Positions 14,037-15,480 of a stretch of DNA of 15,480 bases are shown piece by piece; the first letter of the stretch is position 1, and each line of letters opens with the position of its first letter. The translations under genes and the position numbers were made by a program. The DNA lies in assembly GCF_949298305.1 (NCBI RefSeq), contig NZ_CASFWU010000087.1:1-15480 (forward strand), given 5' to 3'. The notes below the pieces were generated by a model. That model was not told where the DNA came from. It saw only the letters and a list, made by a program, of their open reading frames with translations, and ran no database searches. The stretch is from an uncultured Bacteroides sp. (GTDB taxonomy: Bacteria > Bacteroidota > Bacteroidia > Bacteroidales > Bacteroidaceae).

Positions 14037-15362
14037 TTATTTAGCTTCTTCAATCAAGGTCTTGATGCCTTTTATCTTTTCACCTTGCACCAGAGTGAGC
14101 AATTGGCGCACTTTACTGCGACGAACGGCCACAAAGGCATAATGTTCCTTCACATCGACCTGACCCACGTCCTCGCGGGAAAGCCCACCTTTCTTATATA
14201 GAAAACCCACGATGTCCACCTTGTTGAGTTTGTCCTTCTTTCCTTTTCCTATATATAAAGTGGACCAAACCGATTTAGGAGGTTTGGGTGTCTGCTCCGG
14301 CATATCAAACCAAGGAGTATCTGCCGGAATATAATCAGGCAACTGTTCTCCGGCATGCAGCAACAGATAAGAAGACCCGCGTGCATCCCAACGGGCTGTA
14401 CGCCCGTTACGATGGGTAAAAGCCTCTTCATTTACCGGCAAGTGATAGTGAACCACGTGGTCTATGCCGGGAATGTCCAGTCCGCGAGAAGCCAGATCGG
14501 TAGAAACCAGCACGGGACAACTTCCGTTGCGGAACTTGTAAAGCGCACGTTCGCGGTCGTCTTGCTCCATACCGCCATGAAAAGCTTCACAAGGAAACTT
14601 ACGCGACCGCAAAAAGGAAACAACCCGCTCCACACTCTCCCGATAGTTGACGAACACCAAAGTTGAACGCCCCTCCAGCATACAGAGCAAACGGAAAAGG
14701 GTTTCCAACTTGTCCTTGTCAGGAGAAAGCACCCGTTGAAGTTTCAAGCGGACAGTATCTGTTTCAGGATTCAGGAAATTCAACTTCAGCAAACCTTCTG
14801 TCCCGTTGCCCACACCGGCGAACTGCGGTATCTCGGCTGCATCGGTAGCCGAAAGTAATACCCGTTTCCTCAAAGAAGGCAGTTGCCCGATAACCTCTGC
14901 CATTTCTTCCTGAAAGCCCAGCTCCAAGCATTTGTCGAACTCGTCTATCACCAGCAGCCTGACTGTACGAGCGTCAAAATTCTGTTTTCGCAGATGGTCA
15001 TTCATACGTCCAGGTGTGCCGATAATGACATCAGGTTGCAAGCCTTTCATGGTGCGGTGTTCGTCCATGGCCGGACGACCGCCATAGCAACTCATGACTT
15101 TAAAAGGAGTATTCATAGTCTTAAACACGGTCTCTATCTGTAGAGCCAGTTCGCGTGAGGGCACCAACACCACCGCCTGCACCTGTCCGCAAGAGGGTCT
15201 CAACGCACGAACCAACGGCAGCAGAAAGGCCAATGTCTTCCCCGAGCCGGTGGGCGAAAGCAATACCATGTCGCCCCGTGAGCCAAACGCATCATACGCA
15301 GCCTCCTGCATGGGGGTCAGGTGTTCTATATTCAGATGAGACAGTATTTCTCGAATTTCCAT
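14037..15362 (-). CDS. dbpA: DEAD-box RNA helicase, DbpA type
   Basis: ATP-dependent RNA helicase, probably acting in 50S ribosome assembly like E. coli DbpA. The 441 residues show a Q-motif region LTPMQEAAYDAF, motif I SPTGSGKT (36-43), Ia VPSRELA, Ib TPGRM, motif II as DEFD instead of DEAD (about 140-143), III SAT (170-172), IV LVFVNYRES, V STDLASRGLDIPGIDHVVHY and VI HRNGRTAR (usually HRxGRxxR). The last ~75 residues (DKLNKVDIVGFLYKKGGLSR, VGQVDVKEHYAFVAV) match the DbpA RNA-binding domain, which in E. coli recognises a 23S rRNA hairpin. ATG at 15362; frame intact. It stands alone, 431 bp from serC, same strand. Confidence 0.92.
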   Translation of the reverse strand: MEIREILSHLNIEHLTPMQEAAYDAFGSRGDMVLLSPTGSGKTLAFLLPLVRALRPSCGQVQAVVLVPSRELALQIETVFKTMNTPFKVMSCYGGRPAMDEHRTMKGLQPDVIIGTPGRMNDHLRKQNFDARTVRLLVIDEFDKCLELGFQEEMAEVIGQLPSLRKRVLLSATDAAEIPQFAGVGNGTEGLLKLNFLNPETDTVRLKLQRVLSPDKDKLETLFRLLCMLEGRSTLVFVNYRESVERVVSFLRSRKFPCEAFHGGMEQDDRERALYKFRNGSCPVLVSTDLASRGLDIPGIDHVVHYHLPVNEEAFTHRNGRTARWDARGSSYLLLHAGEQLPDYIPADTPWFDMPEQTPKPPKSVWSTLYIGKGKKDKLNKVDIVGFLYKKGGLSREDVGQVDVKEHYAFVAVRRSKVRQLLTLVQGEKIKGIKTLIEEAK

Positions 15363-15423
15363 ATGTTATCAAATTAATATAATTTAACGTGAGTTCGATA
15401 TAAAATTAAAAGATAGTAAGTTG

Positions 15424-15460
15424 CCCGTCATTGATAAACTTTACATCAATGGCGGGTTTC
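15424..15460 (+). terminator. Terminator-like hairpin at the right edge
   Basis: CCCGTCATTGAT (15424-15435) pairs with ATCAATGGCGGG (15445-15456) across a 9-nt loop. The one mismatch is a U.G pair in plus-strand RNA but A.C on the minus strand, and TTTC follows on the plus side, so plus orientation is favoured. No plus-strand gene precedes it within several kb, so it may belong to an unseen short transcript or to the leader of a gene beyond the window. The rest of 15363-15480 shows no gene. Confidence 0.5.
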
Positions 15461-15480
15461 TTCTCAAAAAAGCAATATGC

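Overview
The window looks like chromosomal DNA from a Bacteroides-type gut anaerobe (order Bacteroidales). The evidence is: promoter elements of the Bacteroidetes kind (TAnnTTTG at -7 with TTTG near -33); a short phosphoglycerate dehydrogenase lacking the ACT domain, next to serC and a DUF1015 gene; an AraC-regulated three-gene RND pump whose adaptor and channel are both lipoproteins; and dispersed intergenic repeats (TCATCCTGAACG..., CACAGAT...) of a kind common in Bacteroides. Species cannot be fixed from sequence alone. No rRNA, tRNA, CRISPR, insertion sequence, phage gene or integrase was seen.

Layout, left to right. 1-220 holds a 28-bp-arm inverted repeat. 221-2366 (minus) is a PIF1-like helicase with a C-terminal HRDC domain that is put out of frame near position 400. 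2512-3450 (minus) is an AraC-family regulator. It is divergent from an efflux operon on the plus strand: adaptor lipoprotein (3700-4824), RND inner-membrane pump (4846-7980) and TolC/OprM-type outer-membrane lipoprotein (8012-9382). 9383-10071 is a 690-bp non-coding stretch with several hairpins, a terminator, an exact five-unit tandem array of 22-bp palindromic repeats, a second degenerate repeat in the same 22-bp phase, and a terminator for the genes to the right. 10072-13605 (minus) is a serine biosynthesis cluster transcribed serC -> serA -> DUF1015, with a recognisable promoter before serC. 14037-15362 (minus) is a DbpA-type RNA helicase with an unusual DEFD motif II. The right edge carries one more terminator-like hairpin.

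How the genes work together. The AraC-like protein probably controls the divergent pump; a direct repeat with 21-bp spacing just upstream of the pump's -7 element is a plausible operator. SerA and SerC catalyse the first two steps from 3-phosphoglycerate to O-phosphoserine, and the DUF1015 protein, which carries a DGHHR motif, is a candidate third player in phosphoserine metabolism.

Most notable: serA carries an exact 11-bp tandem duplication that throws its last quarter out of frame; deleting one copy in silico restores a 306-residue protein. The helicase has an independent apparent ~30-bp out-of-frame deletion. Either these are real lesions in this strain or they are assembly faults; read-level data would decide. 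No fully novel multi-gene system is evident. The strongest leads are the serA duplication, the 22-bp repeat arrays and the DUF1015 link.
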